Shown here one piece after another: positions 15,084 to 22,152 of a DNA stretch of 44,889 bases. The translations under genes were made by a program, and so were the position numbers. Below the pieces are notes generated by a model. That model worked only from the letters and a program-made list of their open reading frames with translations, was not told where the DNA came from and searched no databases. The stretch is from Sphaerisporangium cinnabarinum. GTDB taxonomy: Bacteria; Actinomycetota; Actinomycetes; Actinomycetales; Cellulomonadaceae. Position 1 is the first letter of the stretch, and each line of letters opens with the position of its first letter. Location of the stretch: the NCBI GenBank assembly GCA_003052455.1, contig QAPD01000021.1:1-44889 (forward strand). Reading direction: 5' to 3'.

Positions 15084-16592
15084 ATGAGCAAGCCCTACGC
15101 GGACCGCGAGATCTGGTTCCTCACCGGCAGCCAGGACCTGTACGGAGAGGAGACGCTGCGGCAGGTCGCCGAGCAGTCGCAGGAGGTCGCGCGCGCCCTC
15201 GACGCGTCGCCGGACGTCCCGGCCACCGTCGTCTGGAAGCCCGTCCTCAAGGACGCCGGCGCGATCCGCCGCGCGATGCTCGACGCCAACGCCGACGACC
15301 GCGTGCTCGGCGTCGTGACGTGGATGCACACGTTCAGCCCCGCGAAGATGTGGATCGGCGGTCTCGACCAGCTCCGCAAGCCGCTGCTGCACCTGCACAC
15401 GCAGGCGAACGTCGAGCTGCCGTGGGACACGATCGACTTCGACTTCATGAACCTCAACCAGGCCGCGCACGGCGACCGCGAGTACGCGTACGTCGCGACG
15501 CGGCTCGGGGTGGCGCGCACGACGGTCGTCGGGCACGTCTCGAACCCGGCCGTGACGGCGCGCGTCGGCTCGTGGGTGCGCGGCGCCGCCGGGTGGGCGG
15601 CGACGCACGAGCTGCGCCTCGCGCGCTTCGGCGACAACATGCGCAACGTCGCGGTGACCGAGGGCGACAAGACCGAGGCCGAGCTCCGGTTCGGTGTGAG
15701 CGTGAACACGTGGGGCGTGAACGACCTCGTGCGCGCGGTCGAGGAGGTCTCCGAGGCCGACGTCGACGCGCTCGTCGCGGAGTACGAGGACCTCTACGAC
15801 GTGGTCCCCGAGCTGCGCAAGGACGGCGACCGGCACGCCTCGCTGCGGTACGCGGCCCGGCAGGAGATCGCGCTCGAGACGTTCCTCGAGTCCGTGGGCG
15901 CCAAGGCGTTCACGACGAACTTCGAGGACCTCGGCGACCTGCGCCAGCTCCCCGGCATCGCCGTGCAGCGCCTCATGGCCAAGGGCTACGGGTTCGGGGC
16001 CGAGGGCGACTGGAAGACGGCCGTGCTCGTGCGCGCCGCGAAGGTCATGGGCGCAGGGCTGCCCGGCGGCGCGTCGCTCATGGAGGACTACACCTACGAC
16101 CTCACGCCCGGGAGCGAGAAGATCCTCGGCGCGCACATGCTCGAGATCTGCCCGTCGCTCACGACGTCGAAGCCCCGGGTCGAGATCCACCCGCTCGGCA
16201 TCGGCGGCAAGGAGGACCCGGTCCGCATGGTGTTCGACGCCGACCCGGGCGTCGGCGTCGTCGTGTCCCTCGCGGACATGCGCGACCGCTTCCGGCTCAC
16301 GGCGAACGTCGTGGACGTCGTCCCGCCGAGCGCGCCGCTGCCGCACCTGCCCGTGGCGCGCGCGGTGTGGGAGCCGCGGCCGGACTTCGCGACGTCCGCG
16401 GAGGCCTGGCTGACGGCGGGCGGCGCGCACCACACGGTGCTCTCCACGGCTGCGGGGATCGACGCGTTCGAGGTCTTCGCGGACATCGCGCGCACGGAGC
16501 TCCTGGTCATCGACGAGGGCACGACGCGTCGGGGCTTCCGCGACCAGGTGCGGTGGAACCAGGTCTACTACCGCCTCGCGCAGGGCCTCTGA
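15084..16592 (+). CDS. araA: L-arabinose isomerase
   Basis: Isomerises L-arabinose to L-ribulose, the first step of the pathway, in the cytoplasm with Mn2+. The 502-residue protein matches the usual length. It starts [17 protein letters not shown], a signature of AraA. The metal and catalytic residues are in place: Glu307 (GAEGDWKTA), Glu334 (SLMEDYTYD), His351 ([10 protein letters not shown]) and His450 (GAHHTVLS), corresponding to E. coli Glu306, Glu333, His350 and His450. It lies 123 bp after araD without an evident promoter, probably in the same transcript. An RBS-like GAGA precedes the ATG. Confidence 0.97.
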   Translation: MSKPYADREIWFLTGSQDLYGEETLRQVAEQSQEVARALDASPDVPATVVWKPVLKDAGAIRRAMLDANADDRVLGVVTWMHTFSPAKMWIGGLDQLRKPLLHLHTQANVELPWDTIDFDFMNLNQAAHGDREYAYVATRLGVARTTVVGHVSNPAVTARVGSWVRGAAGWAATHELRLARFGDNMRNVAVTEGDKTEAELRFGVSVNTWGVNDLVRAVEEVSEADVDALVAEYEDLYDVVPELRKDGDRHASLRYAARQEIALETFLESVGAKAFTTNFEDLGDLRQLPGIAVQRLMAKGYGFGAEGDWKTAVLVRAAKVMGAGLPGGASLMEDYTYDLTPGSEKILGAHMLEICPSLTTSKPRVEIHPLGIGGKEDPVRMVFDADPGVGVVVSLADMRDRFRLTANVVDVVPPSAPLPHLPVARAVWEPRPDFATSAEAWLTAGGAHHTVLSTAAGIDAFEVFADIARTELLVIDEGTTRRGFRDQVRWNQVYYRLAQGL

Positions 16593-16679
16593 GGCTCGGG
16601 GGAGCCGCCCGCGCGCGGTCCCGTCCCGGCCGACGGCCGTGACCGAACCGTGACGGGGCGGCGGCTTCCCCTGGAGCCG

Positions 16680-16693
16680 TGTGAGCGCTAACA
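16680..16693 (+). promoter_or_regulatory. LacI-type operator 1 of the sugar importer
   Basis: TGTGAGCGCTAACA, identical at all 14 bases to the operator in front of the araB operon. It overlaps a TAACAT hexamer, so binding would block initiation. Confidence 0.8.
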
Positions 16694-16709
16694 TCGTCTC
16701 TCGGGAGGG

Positions 16710-16723
16710 TGTGAGCGATCACA
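16710..16723 (+). promoter_or_regulatory. LacI-type operator 2 of the sugar importer
   Basis: TGTGAGCGATCACA, with perfect TGTGA/TCACA arms and one central change from the other sites. It starts 30 bp after operator 1, about three helical turns, which suits side-by-side cooperative binding. Confidence 0.7.
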
Positions 16724-16791
16724 TCCGCGGGCCCAGGGTCTCGCCCTTCGCCTCGCTCCGCACCACGGGCACGTCGCAGTGCCGAGCGGTG

Positions 16792-16813
16792 ACCGAAACG
16801 GTTACCGAACGGT
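16792..16813 (+). repeat. Tandem ACCG-N-CGGT palindromes of unknown role
   Basis: ACCGAAACGGT (16792-16802) and ACCGAACGGT (16804-16813) lie one base apart, and GGTGACC/GGTTACC half-repeats overlap them. A related ACCGAACCGT occurs at 16642-16651. They could be a second operator class for the importer. No cognate regulator is recognised. Confidence 0.35.
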
Positions 16814-16973
16814 GATGTGGAACGCCGGGTGGGGGCTTGCGGGAGGGGCCCTGACACCGCTAGACATTGACACAAGCAAACATGTATCAACAAGAGTCAA
16901 CAGTCCGATGAGGGGCTGGCACGACCCGACGGTCCTCGGCACGGCGCCGGGGTCGCATCTCAAGGAGGAGAGC

Positions 16974-17990
16974 ATGTTCAGCACGACCAAGGCGCGCACG
17001 CGTCTGACGGGTGTCCTCGCCGGCGTGGCGGTCCTCGCGCTCGCGGCGTGCAGCAGCGGGGGCGGCAGCACGGACGGCAGCAGCAACGACGCGGGCGGCG
17101 ACGGCGGCGGCGGCGACACGATCTCCGTCGGCTTCTCGCAGGTCGGCGCCGAGTCCGGCTGGCGCGCGGCGAACACCAAGTCCATCCAGGACACGCTCAC
17201 GGCCGAGAACGGCTTCGACCTCAAGTTCTCCGACGCGCAGCAGAAGCAGGAGAACCAGATCCAGGCGATCCGCTCCTACATCGCGCAGGGCGTCGACGTC
17301 ATCGCGTTCTCCCCGGTCGTCGAGTCCGGCTGGGACGCCGTGCTCGAGGAGGCCAAGCAGGCCGGCATCCCCGTGATCCTCACCGACCGCGCGGTCGACT
17401 CCGAGGACGACACCCTCTACGAGTCGTTCATCGGCTCCGACTTCGTCCTCGAGGGCGAGATGGCCGGTGACTGGGTCTCCGAGAACCTCGCGACCGAGCC
17501 CATCAACGTGGTCGAGCTCCAGGGCACCACGGGCGCCGCGCCCGCGATCGACCGCAAGACCGGCTTCGAGAACGCCACGGCGGACAACCCCAACGTGACG
17601 ATCATCGACTCGCAGACCGGCAACTTCACGCGTGCCGAGGGCAAGACGGTCATGGAGGGCTTCCTCCAGGCGCACGACGACATCGACCTCGTCTACGCGC
17701 ACAACGACGACATGGGCCTCGGCGCCATCGAGGCCATCGAGGCCGCCGGTCTCGTCCCGGGCGAGGACATCAAGATCGTCACCGTCGACGCGGTCAAGGA
17801 CGGCATGCAGGCGCTCGCCGACGGCAAGATCAACTTCATCGTCGAGTGCAACCCGCTGCTCGGCCCGGACCTGGCCGACATCATCAAGAAGGTCGTCGCG
17901 GGCGAGGAGGTCGAGAAGCGCATCGTCGTCAAGGACGAGTCCTTCACGCGGGAGCAGGCGATCGAGGCGCTCCCGACGCGCGAGTACTGA
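16974..17990 (+). CDS. ytfQ: Sugar ABC importer substrate-binding lipoprotein, YtfQ-like (arabinofuranose/galactofuranose type)
   Basis: Captures a furanose sugar outside the membrane. The 338-residue protein has a lipoprotein signal (lipobox ALAAC, Cys26), a Gly/Ser linker and a periplasmic-binding-protein type I fold (Peripla_BP_4). Long stretches closely follow E. coli YtfQ: SVGFSQVGAESGWRAANT, QQKQENQIQAIRSYIAQGVD, SPVVESGWDAVLEEAKQAGI, VVELQGTTGAAPAIDRKTGF, GKTVMEGF and DLVYAHNDDMGLGAIEAI. YtfQ binds galactofuranose and arabinopyranose. Here, next to araBDA and arabinofuranosidases, L-arabinose is the likely ligand; this is inference. The start follows a strong AAGGAGG. Two hairpins follow the gene, so this protein is probably made in excess over the membrane parts. 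Confidence 0.92.
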   Translation: MFSTTKARTRLTGVLAGVAVLALAACSSGGGSTDGSSNDAGGDGGGGDTISVGFSQVGAESGWRAANTKSIQDTLTAENGFDLKFSDAQQKQENQIQAIRSYIAQGVDVIAFSPVVESGWDAVLEEAKQAGIPVILTDRAVDSEDDTLYESFIGSDFVLEGEMAGDWVSENLATEPINVVELQGTTGAAPAIDRKTGFENATADNPNVTIIDSQTGNFTRAEGKTVMEGFLQAHDDIDLVYAHNDDMGLGAIEAIEAAGLVPGEDIKIVTVDAVKDGMQALADGKINFIVECNPLLGPDLADIIKKVVAGEEVEKRIVVKDESFTREQAIEALPTREY

Positions 17991-18061
17991 GCGCACCGAG
18001 CGCACCGAGCGCGCCGAGCGGACCGCCCGGGACGACCCGGGCACCCGCTCCGCACCGCCCC

Positions 18062-18093
18062 GGCGGGGCCGGTCGACGCCGACCGGCCCCGCC
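18062..18093 (+). terminator. Intercistronic hairpin 1 after ytfQ (attenuator-like)
   Basis: A perfect 14-bp stem GGCGGGGCCGGTCG / CGACCGGCCCCGCC with a four-base loop, 72 bp after the ytfQ stop and 144 bp before ytfR. There is no T-tract. It likely protects the ytfQ mRNA 3' end or partly terminates transcription. Confidence 0.6.
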
Positions 18094-18106
18094 ACCACGG
18101 ACGGGT

Positions 18107-18140
18107 CGCGCGCCGGGAGAGCACGTCTCCCCGGCGCGCG
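18107..18140 (+). terminator. Intercistronic hairpin 2 after ytfQ
   Basis: CGCGCGCCGGGAGA pairs with TCTCCCCGGCGCGCG around a five-base loop, with one bulged base. It lies 13 bp beyond the first hairpin, so the two form a tandem structure between binding-protein and ATPase genes. Confidence 0.55.
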
Positions 18141-18236
18141 GCCGACGCACCACCGCCGGCTTGCCGACGTCGCCGGCGTCCTGAGGCGCCCCGGGGCCCG
18201 GCAGCCCCGTCGCCACCGCTGCACGGAAGGTCACCC

Positions 18237-19775
18237 ATGACTACCGCCGTCCCCGACGGTCGGCCCGTCGTCGAGATGACCGGGATCTCGATCGAGTTCC
18301 CGGGCGTCAAGGCGCTCGACGGAGTCGACCTCACGCTCCGGCCCGGAGAGGTCCACGCCCTCATGGGCGAGAACGGCGCCGGCAAGTCGACGCTCATCAA
18401 GGCGCTCACCGGCGTCTACTCGATCGACTCCGGTCGCATCCTCGTCGACGGCGCCGAGCACACGTTCTCGGGCCCGGGCGAGGCCCAGGCCGCCGGCGTC
18501 TCGCCGGTGTACCAGGAGGTCAACCTCTGCGAGAACCTCTCGGTCGCCGAGAACATCATGCTCGGCCACGAGCCGCGCCGCCTCGGCGCGATCGACTGGC
18601 GGGCCACGCGCCGTCGGGCGGGGGAGATGCTCGCGCGTCTCAACCTCGACATCGACCCGGCGTCCTCGCTCTCGAGCCACTCCCTCGCCGTGCAGCAGCT
18701 CGTGGCGATCTGCCGCGCGCTCGTCGTCGAGTGCAAGGTGCTCATCCTCGACGAGCCGACGTCCAGCCTCGACGCGGACGAGGTCGCCCAGCTGTTCGCC
18801 GTCGTGCGGCGCCTGCGCGACGAGGGCGTCGCGATCCTCTTCGTCTCGCACTTCCTCGAGCAGGTGTACGAGATCTCCGACCGCATGACCGTGCTGCGCA
18901 ACGGGAAGCTCGTCGGCGAGTACGTGACCGCCGAGCTGCCGCGTCTCGAGCTCGTCTCCAAGATGATCGGCACCTCGCTCGAGGTGCTCGAGGAGCTCGA
19001 GGAGGCGCCCAAGCGCTCGGTCGCCGACCGCGAGGCGACGCCGTTCGTCCAGGCGCTCGGCGTCGGCCGCAAGGGGTCGGTGCAGCCGTTCGACCTCGAC
19101 GTCTACCCGGGCGAGGTCGTCGGGCTCGCGGGCCTCCTCGGCTCGGGCCGCACCGAGCTCGCCCGCCTGCTCGCGGGCGCGGACCGCGCGGACAGCGGCC
19201 AGGTCCGCATCGGCGGCGCGCTCGCCCGGCTGCGCACTCCGCGCAGCGCGATGCAGCGCAAGATCGCGTTCTCCTCGGAGCACCGCAAGGCCGAGGGCAT
19301 CGTGGGCGACCTGACGATCCGCGAGAACATCGTGCTCGGGCTCCAGGCCGAGCGCGGGTGGGCCCGGCGCCTGCCGCGCAAGCACGTCGACGAGATCGTC
19401 GACAAGTACATCAGCGCGCTCGCGATCCGCCCCGCCAACCCGGACGCGCTCATCAAGAACCTCTCGGGCGGCAACCAGCAGAAGGTGCTCCTCGCGCGCT
19501 GGCTCGCGACGGCGCCCAGGCTCCTCATCCTCGACGAGCCGACGCGCGGCATCGACGTCGGGGCGAAGGCCGAGATCCAGAAGCTCGTCGCCCAGCTCTC
19601 GGGCGAGGGCATGTCGGTCGTGTTCATCTCGGCCGAGCTCGAGGAGGTGCTGCGGCTCAGCCACCGCATCGCCGTCATGCGCGACCGCGTCAAGGTCGCG
19701 GAGATCACCAACGACGAGGACGTCACGGTCGAGGACGTCGTCGAGCTCATCGCGAGCGGAGGGCAGGAGTCATGA
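18237..19775 (+). CDS. ytfR: Sugar ABC importer, double ATP-binding protein (YtfR-like)
   Basis: Energises the furanose importer. The 512-residue protein has two fused ABC domains, as is normal for this carbohydrate-uptake type 2 class. The N-terminal domain has Walker A GENGAGKST (44-52), a divergent signature (LSSHSLAVQQL) and Walker B ILDEPTSSLD. The C-terminal domain has the usual degenerate Walker A (GLLGSGRTELARLLAG), a clear signature LSGGNQQKVLLARWLA, and Walker B LLILDEPTRGIDVGAKAEI. The degenerate sites are family-typical, not decay. The stop overlaps the permease start (ATGA). Confidence 0.94.
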   Translation: MTTAVPDGRPVVEMTGISIEFPGVKALDGVDLTLRPGEVHALMGENGAGKSTLIKALTGVYSIDSGRILVDGAEHTFSGPGEAQAAGVSPVYQEVNLCENLSVAENIMLGHEPRRLGAIDWRATRRRAGEMLARLNLDIDPASSLSSHSLAVQQLVAICRALVVECKVLILDEPTSSLDADEVAQLFAVVRRLRDEGVAILFVSHFLEQVYEISDRMTVLRNGKLVGEYVTAELPRLELVSKMIGTSLEVLEELEEAPKRSVADREATPFVQALGVGRKGSVQPFDLDVYPGEVVGLAGLLGSGRTELARLLAGADRADSGQVRIGGALARLRTPRSAMQRKIAFSSEHRKAEGIVGDLTIRENIVLGLQAERGWARRLPRKHVDEIVDKYISALAIRPANPDALIKNLSGGNQQKVLLARWLATAPRLLILDEPTRGIDVGAKAEIQKLVAQLSGEGMSVVFISAELEEVLRLSHRIAVMRDRVKVAEITNDEDVTVEDVVELIASGGQES

Positions 19776-20830
19776 GCACCACGGCACCCGCCTGGCAGCG
19801 CGTCGTCCAGCACCGGCTCTTCTGGCCGATCGTCGCGCTGGTCGTGCTGCTGGCGGTCAACACGGTCAACCGGCCGAGCTTTCTGTCCATCCGGCTGCAG
19901 GACGGGCACCTCTTCGGGTCGCTCGTCAACCTGCTGAAGAACGGTGCGCCGCTGCTGCTCGTCGCGCTCGGCATGACCCTCGTCATCGCGACGCGCGGCA
20001 TCGACCTGTCGGTCGGCGCGGTGGTCGCGATCTCCGGGGCCGTCGCGCTGAGCTTCATCGCGTCGTCGCCCACGCCGGACAGCCTGACGACCGTCCTCGT
20101 CGCCGTGGGGATCGCGCTCGCGCTGTCCTTCGTCCTCGGCGTGTGGAACGGGTTCCTCGTCTCCGTCCTCGGGATCCAGCCCATCATCGCGACGCTCGTG
20201 CTCATGACCGCCGGCCGCGGCGTCGCGATGCTCATCACGAACGGGCAGATCACCACGGTCAACAGCGCACCGTTCAAGTCCATCGGCTCCGGGTTCTGGT
20301 TCGGCGTCCCCGTGGCGGTCGTGCTGGCGGGGATCGTCTTCGCGGCGGTCGCGCTCCTCACCCGCCGTACCGCGCTCGGCATGCTCATCGAGTCCGTCGG
20401 GATCAACCCCGAGGCGAGCCGCCTCGCGGGCGTCAAGGCGCGCAGCATCATCTGGACCGTCTACGCGGTGTGCGCCCTCTTCGCGGGCCTCGCCGGCCTC
20501 ATGATCTCCTCGAGCACCATGGCGGCCGACGCCAACAACGCCGGGCTCTTCATCGAGCTCGACGCGATCCTCGCCGTCGTCATCGGCGGCACGTCGCTCG
20601 CGGGCGGGAAGTTCTCGCTCTCCGGCACCCTGGTCGGCGTCCTCATCATCCAGACGCTCACCCTCACGGTGACCATGCTCGGCATCTCGCCGTCCGTCAC
20701 GCCCCTGTTCAAGGCGATCGTCGTCATCGCGGTCTGCCTCGCGCAGTCCCCGAAGGTGCGCGACCTGGTCGCCGCCCGACGACGTCGCGCGGCCCCGACG
20801 GCCGCCGCGGCCGCGGAGGTGAGCGCCTGA
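19772..20830 (+). CDS. ytfT: Sugar ABC importer permease (YtfT-like)
   Basis: First membrane subunit of the importer. Start ATG 19772 overlaps the ATPase stop by four bases. The 352-residue protein has eight to ten hydrophobic segments and the BPD_transp_2 landmarks: RLQDGHLFGSLVNLL (close to the YtfT N-terminal loop), ALGMTLVIATRGIDLSVGAVVAISG, GILPIIATL-like GIQPIIATLVLMTAGRG, and AILAVVIGGTSLAGGKFS. It ends in a basic Arg/Ala tail. It overlaps the next permease (TGATG). Confidence 0.93.
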   Translation: MSTTAPAWQRVVQHRLFWPIVALVVLLAVNTVNRPSFLSIRLQDGHLFGSLVNLLKNGAPLLLVALGMTLVIATRGIDLSVGAVVAISGAVALSFIASSPTPDSLTTVLVAVGIALALSFVLGVWNGFLVSVLGIQPIIATLVLMTAGRGVAMLITNGQITTVNSAPFKSIGSGFWFGVPVAVVLAGIVFAAVALLTRRTALGMLIESVGINPEASRLAGVKARSIIWTVYAVCALFAGLAGLMISSSTMAADANNAGLFIELDAILAVVIGGTSLAGGKFSLSGTLVGVLIIQTLTLTVTMLGISPSVTPLFKAIVVIAVCLAQSPKVRDLVAARRRRAAPTAAAAAEVSA

Positions 20831-21891
20831 TGTCCGCCGTGCAGACCCCTGCCCCGACCTCTCCGCCCGACCCCCGGGGCGCCGAGACCGCCGCCCCCGG
20901 AGGCCGACCGACCATGACCGAGCGACTCACGAGCCGCGTGCGCCTCGACCGGCGCTACCTCCCGGTCCTCGGCACCTTCGCGGTGCTGGCGCTCATGCTC
21001 GTCGTGGGCGGGAGCCGGTACGAGAACTTCCTCTCGGCCCGCGTCATCTCCAACCTGTTCATCAACAACTCGTTCCTCATCGTGCTCGCGGTCGGGATGA
21101 CCTTCGTCATCCTCACCGGCGGCATCGACCTCTCCGTGGGCGCCGTGGTGGCGCTGTCGGGCATCACGACGGCGTCGCTCCTCCAGAGCGGGTGGCCGGT
21201 CGCGGTGGTGCTCGTCATCGCGGTCCTCATCGGCACCGTGCTGGGGCTCGCCGTCGGGCTCATGGTCCACGTGTTCGACATCCAGCCGTTCATCGCCACG
21301 CTCGCCGCGATGTTCCTCGCGCGCGGCCTGTGCTACGTCATCAGCCTCCAGTCCATCCCGATCACGAACGAGTCGTTCGTGGCGCTCGCGGGCTGGAGCC
21401 AGGAGATCGGCGACGGCTGGCGCCTGACGACGGCGGTCATCATCGCGCTCGTCGTCGTCGCGATCGCGTTCTACGTGCTCCACTACACGCAGTTCGGCCG
21501 GACCGTCTACGCGATCGGCGGCGGCGAGCAGTCGGCGATGCTCATGGGCCTGCCCGTCGCGCGCACCAAGGTGCTCGTCTACGTGGTGAGCGGCACGTGC
21601 GCCGGCATCGGCGGCCTGCTGTTCGCGATGTTCTCGCGGTCCGGCTACTCGCTCACGGGCGTCGGCATGGAGCTCGACGCGATCGCGGCGGTCGTCATCG
21701 GCGGCACGCTCCTCACGGGCGGGACGGGCTTCGTGCTCGGGTCCGTGCTCGGCGTGCTCGTGCTGGGCCTCATCCAGACGATCATCACGTTCGAGGGCAC
21801 CCTGAGCTCGTGGTGGACGAAGATCGTCATCGGCGTGCTGCTGCTGGTCTTCGTGATCCTGCAGCGCGTCCTCGTCGTCAGACGGAGGTGA
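20830..21891 (+). CDS. yjfF: Sugar ABC importer permease (YjfF-like)
   Basis: Second, different membrane subunit; YtfT and YjfF act as a heterodimer. Start ATG 20830 shares a base with the previous stop (TGATG). The 353-residue protein has a Pro-rich N-terminal extension of about 35 residues and then a BPD_transp_2 core: SARVISNLFINNSFLIVLAVG, MTFVILTGGIDLSVGAVVAL, FDIQPFIATLAAMFLARG, AIAAVVIGGTLLTGGTGFVLG. A second ATG inside the extension (RPTMTERL) is a possible alternative start. Last gene of the transporter operon; a hairpin follows at once. Confidence 0.92.
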   Translation: MSAVQTPAPTSPPDPRGAETAAPGGRPTMTERLTSRVRLDRRYLPVLGTFAVLALMLVVGGSRYENFLSARVISNLFINNSFLIVLAVGMTFVILTGGIDLSVGAVVALSGITTASLLQSGWPVAVVLVIAVLIGTVLGLAVGLMVHVFDIQPFIATLAAMFLARGLCYVISLQSIPITNESFVALAGWSQEIGDGWRLTTAVIIALVVVAIAFYVLHYTQFGRTVYAIGGGEQSAMLMGLPVARTKVLVYVVSGTCAGIGGLLFAMFSRSGYSLTGVGMELDAIAAVVIGGTLLTGGTGFVLGSVLGVLVLGLIQTIITFEGTLSSWWTKIVIGVLLLVFVILQRVLVVRRR

Positions 21892-21897
21892 GCCGGC

Positions 21898-21951
21898 GGC
21901 ACCGGCCCCCGCCGCGGCCGTCCTCGTGACGCCCGCGGCGCGGCCGGTGCC
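21898..21951 (+). terminator. Terminator-like hairpin after the sugar importer operon
   Basis: GGCACCGGCC (21898-21907) pairs with GGCCGGTGCC (21942-21951), and most of the inner GC-rich bases also pair, giving a stem close to 20 bp that begins six bases after the yjfF stop. It separates the importer from the hydrolase block. Confidence 0.6.
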
Positions 21952-22020
21952 GCGGCCGTCTGCCCGGGCCGACGGCCCGGGGTCACCGGAGCAGGACGGG
22001 GGCCGGCACCCCTGGGTCGT

Positions 22021-22058
22021 TCGGGCGTACGCCCGACCGGCGGTGTCATGACGCCGCC
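22021..22058. repeat. Two palindromes upstream of the GH51 promoter
   Basis: TCGGGCGTACGCCCGA (22021-22036) is a perfect 16-bp palindrome. Two bases later a 20-bp palindrome, GGCGGTGTCATGACGCCGCC (22039-22058), has a single mismatched pair. They lie just before the TAGAAT -10 candidate at 22063-22068. They could be operators for another regulator or the end of a terminator region; I cannot decide between these. Confidence 0.45.
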
Positions 22059-22062
22059 CTTG

Positions 22063-22081
22063 TAGAATGTGAGCGCTCACA
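22063..22081 (+). promoter_or_regulatory. GH51 promoter -10 and LacI operator 1
   Basis: TAGAAT (22063-22068), preceded by TG, is a good extended -10. The perfect 14-bp palindrome TGTGAGCGCTCACA (22068-22081) begins on its last base, covering the transcription start. It is the best-conserved operator in the window and ties the hydrolase to the ara operon regulator. Confidence 0.8.
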
Positions 22082-22099
22082 CTAGGCTCGGGCCGAACT

Positions 22100-22113
22100 T
22101 GTGAACGCTCACA
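22100..22113 (+). promoter_or_regulatory. GH51 LacI operator 2
   Basis: TGTGAACGCTCACA, 32 bp after operator 1 measured start to start, thus about three turns apart and on the same face. It lies in the 5' leader, 40 bp ahead of the start codon. Confidence 0.75.
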
Positions 22114-22152
22114 CGCAACGGTGCGTGTCTCTCGACGAAGAGAGGAAGCCCC

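Larger units (their letters stand above)
16593..16973 (+). promoter_or_regulatory. Regulatory region between araA and the sugar importer
   Basis: This 381-bp gap holds no gene. It contains two LacI operators (16680-16693 and 16710-16723), a tandem pair of ACCG/CGGT palindromes (16792-16813), an unusually AT-rich stretch (16861-16912) with TTGACA at 16867-16872, and an AAGGAGG ribosome site (16962-16968) six bases before the ytfQ start. TTCCCC (16666-16671) and TAACAT (16689-16694) with a 17-base spacer mirror the araB promoter layout, again with the operator over the -10. The leader would be long, about 280 bases, if this is the main promoter. A second promoter at the TTGACA is possible, but I see no convincing -10 at the right distance. 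Confidence 0.6.

Noticed and set aside
16867-16890. TTGACA as the -35 of a second ytfQ promoter
   Set aside because: TATCAA follows after only 12 bases, and at 16-18 bases the hexamers are poor. Kept as a possibility in the region note only.
18237-19775. Degenerate Walker A of the second ABC domain and divergent signature of the first as signs of decay
   Set aside because: Both are normal for double-ATPase subunits of this sugar importer class.
12416-22152. Catabolic locus as a recent mobile island
   Set aside because: No integrase, transposase, tRNA or direct-repeat boundary is visible, and base composition looks like that of the housekeeping genes, apart from short AT-rich promoter stretches.
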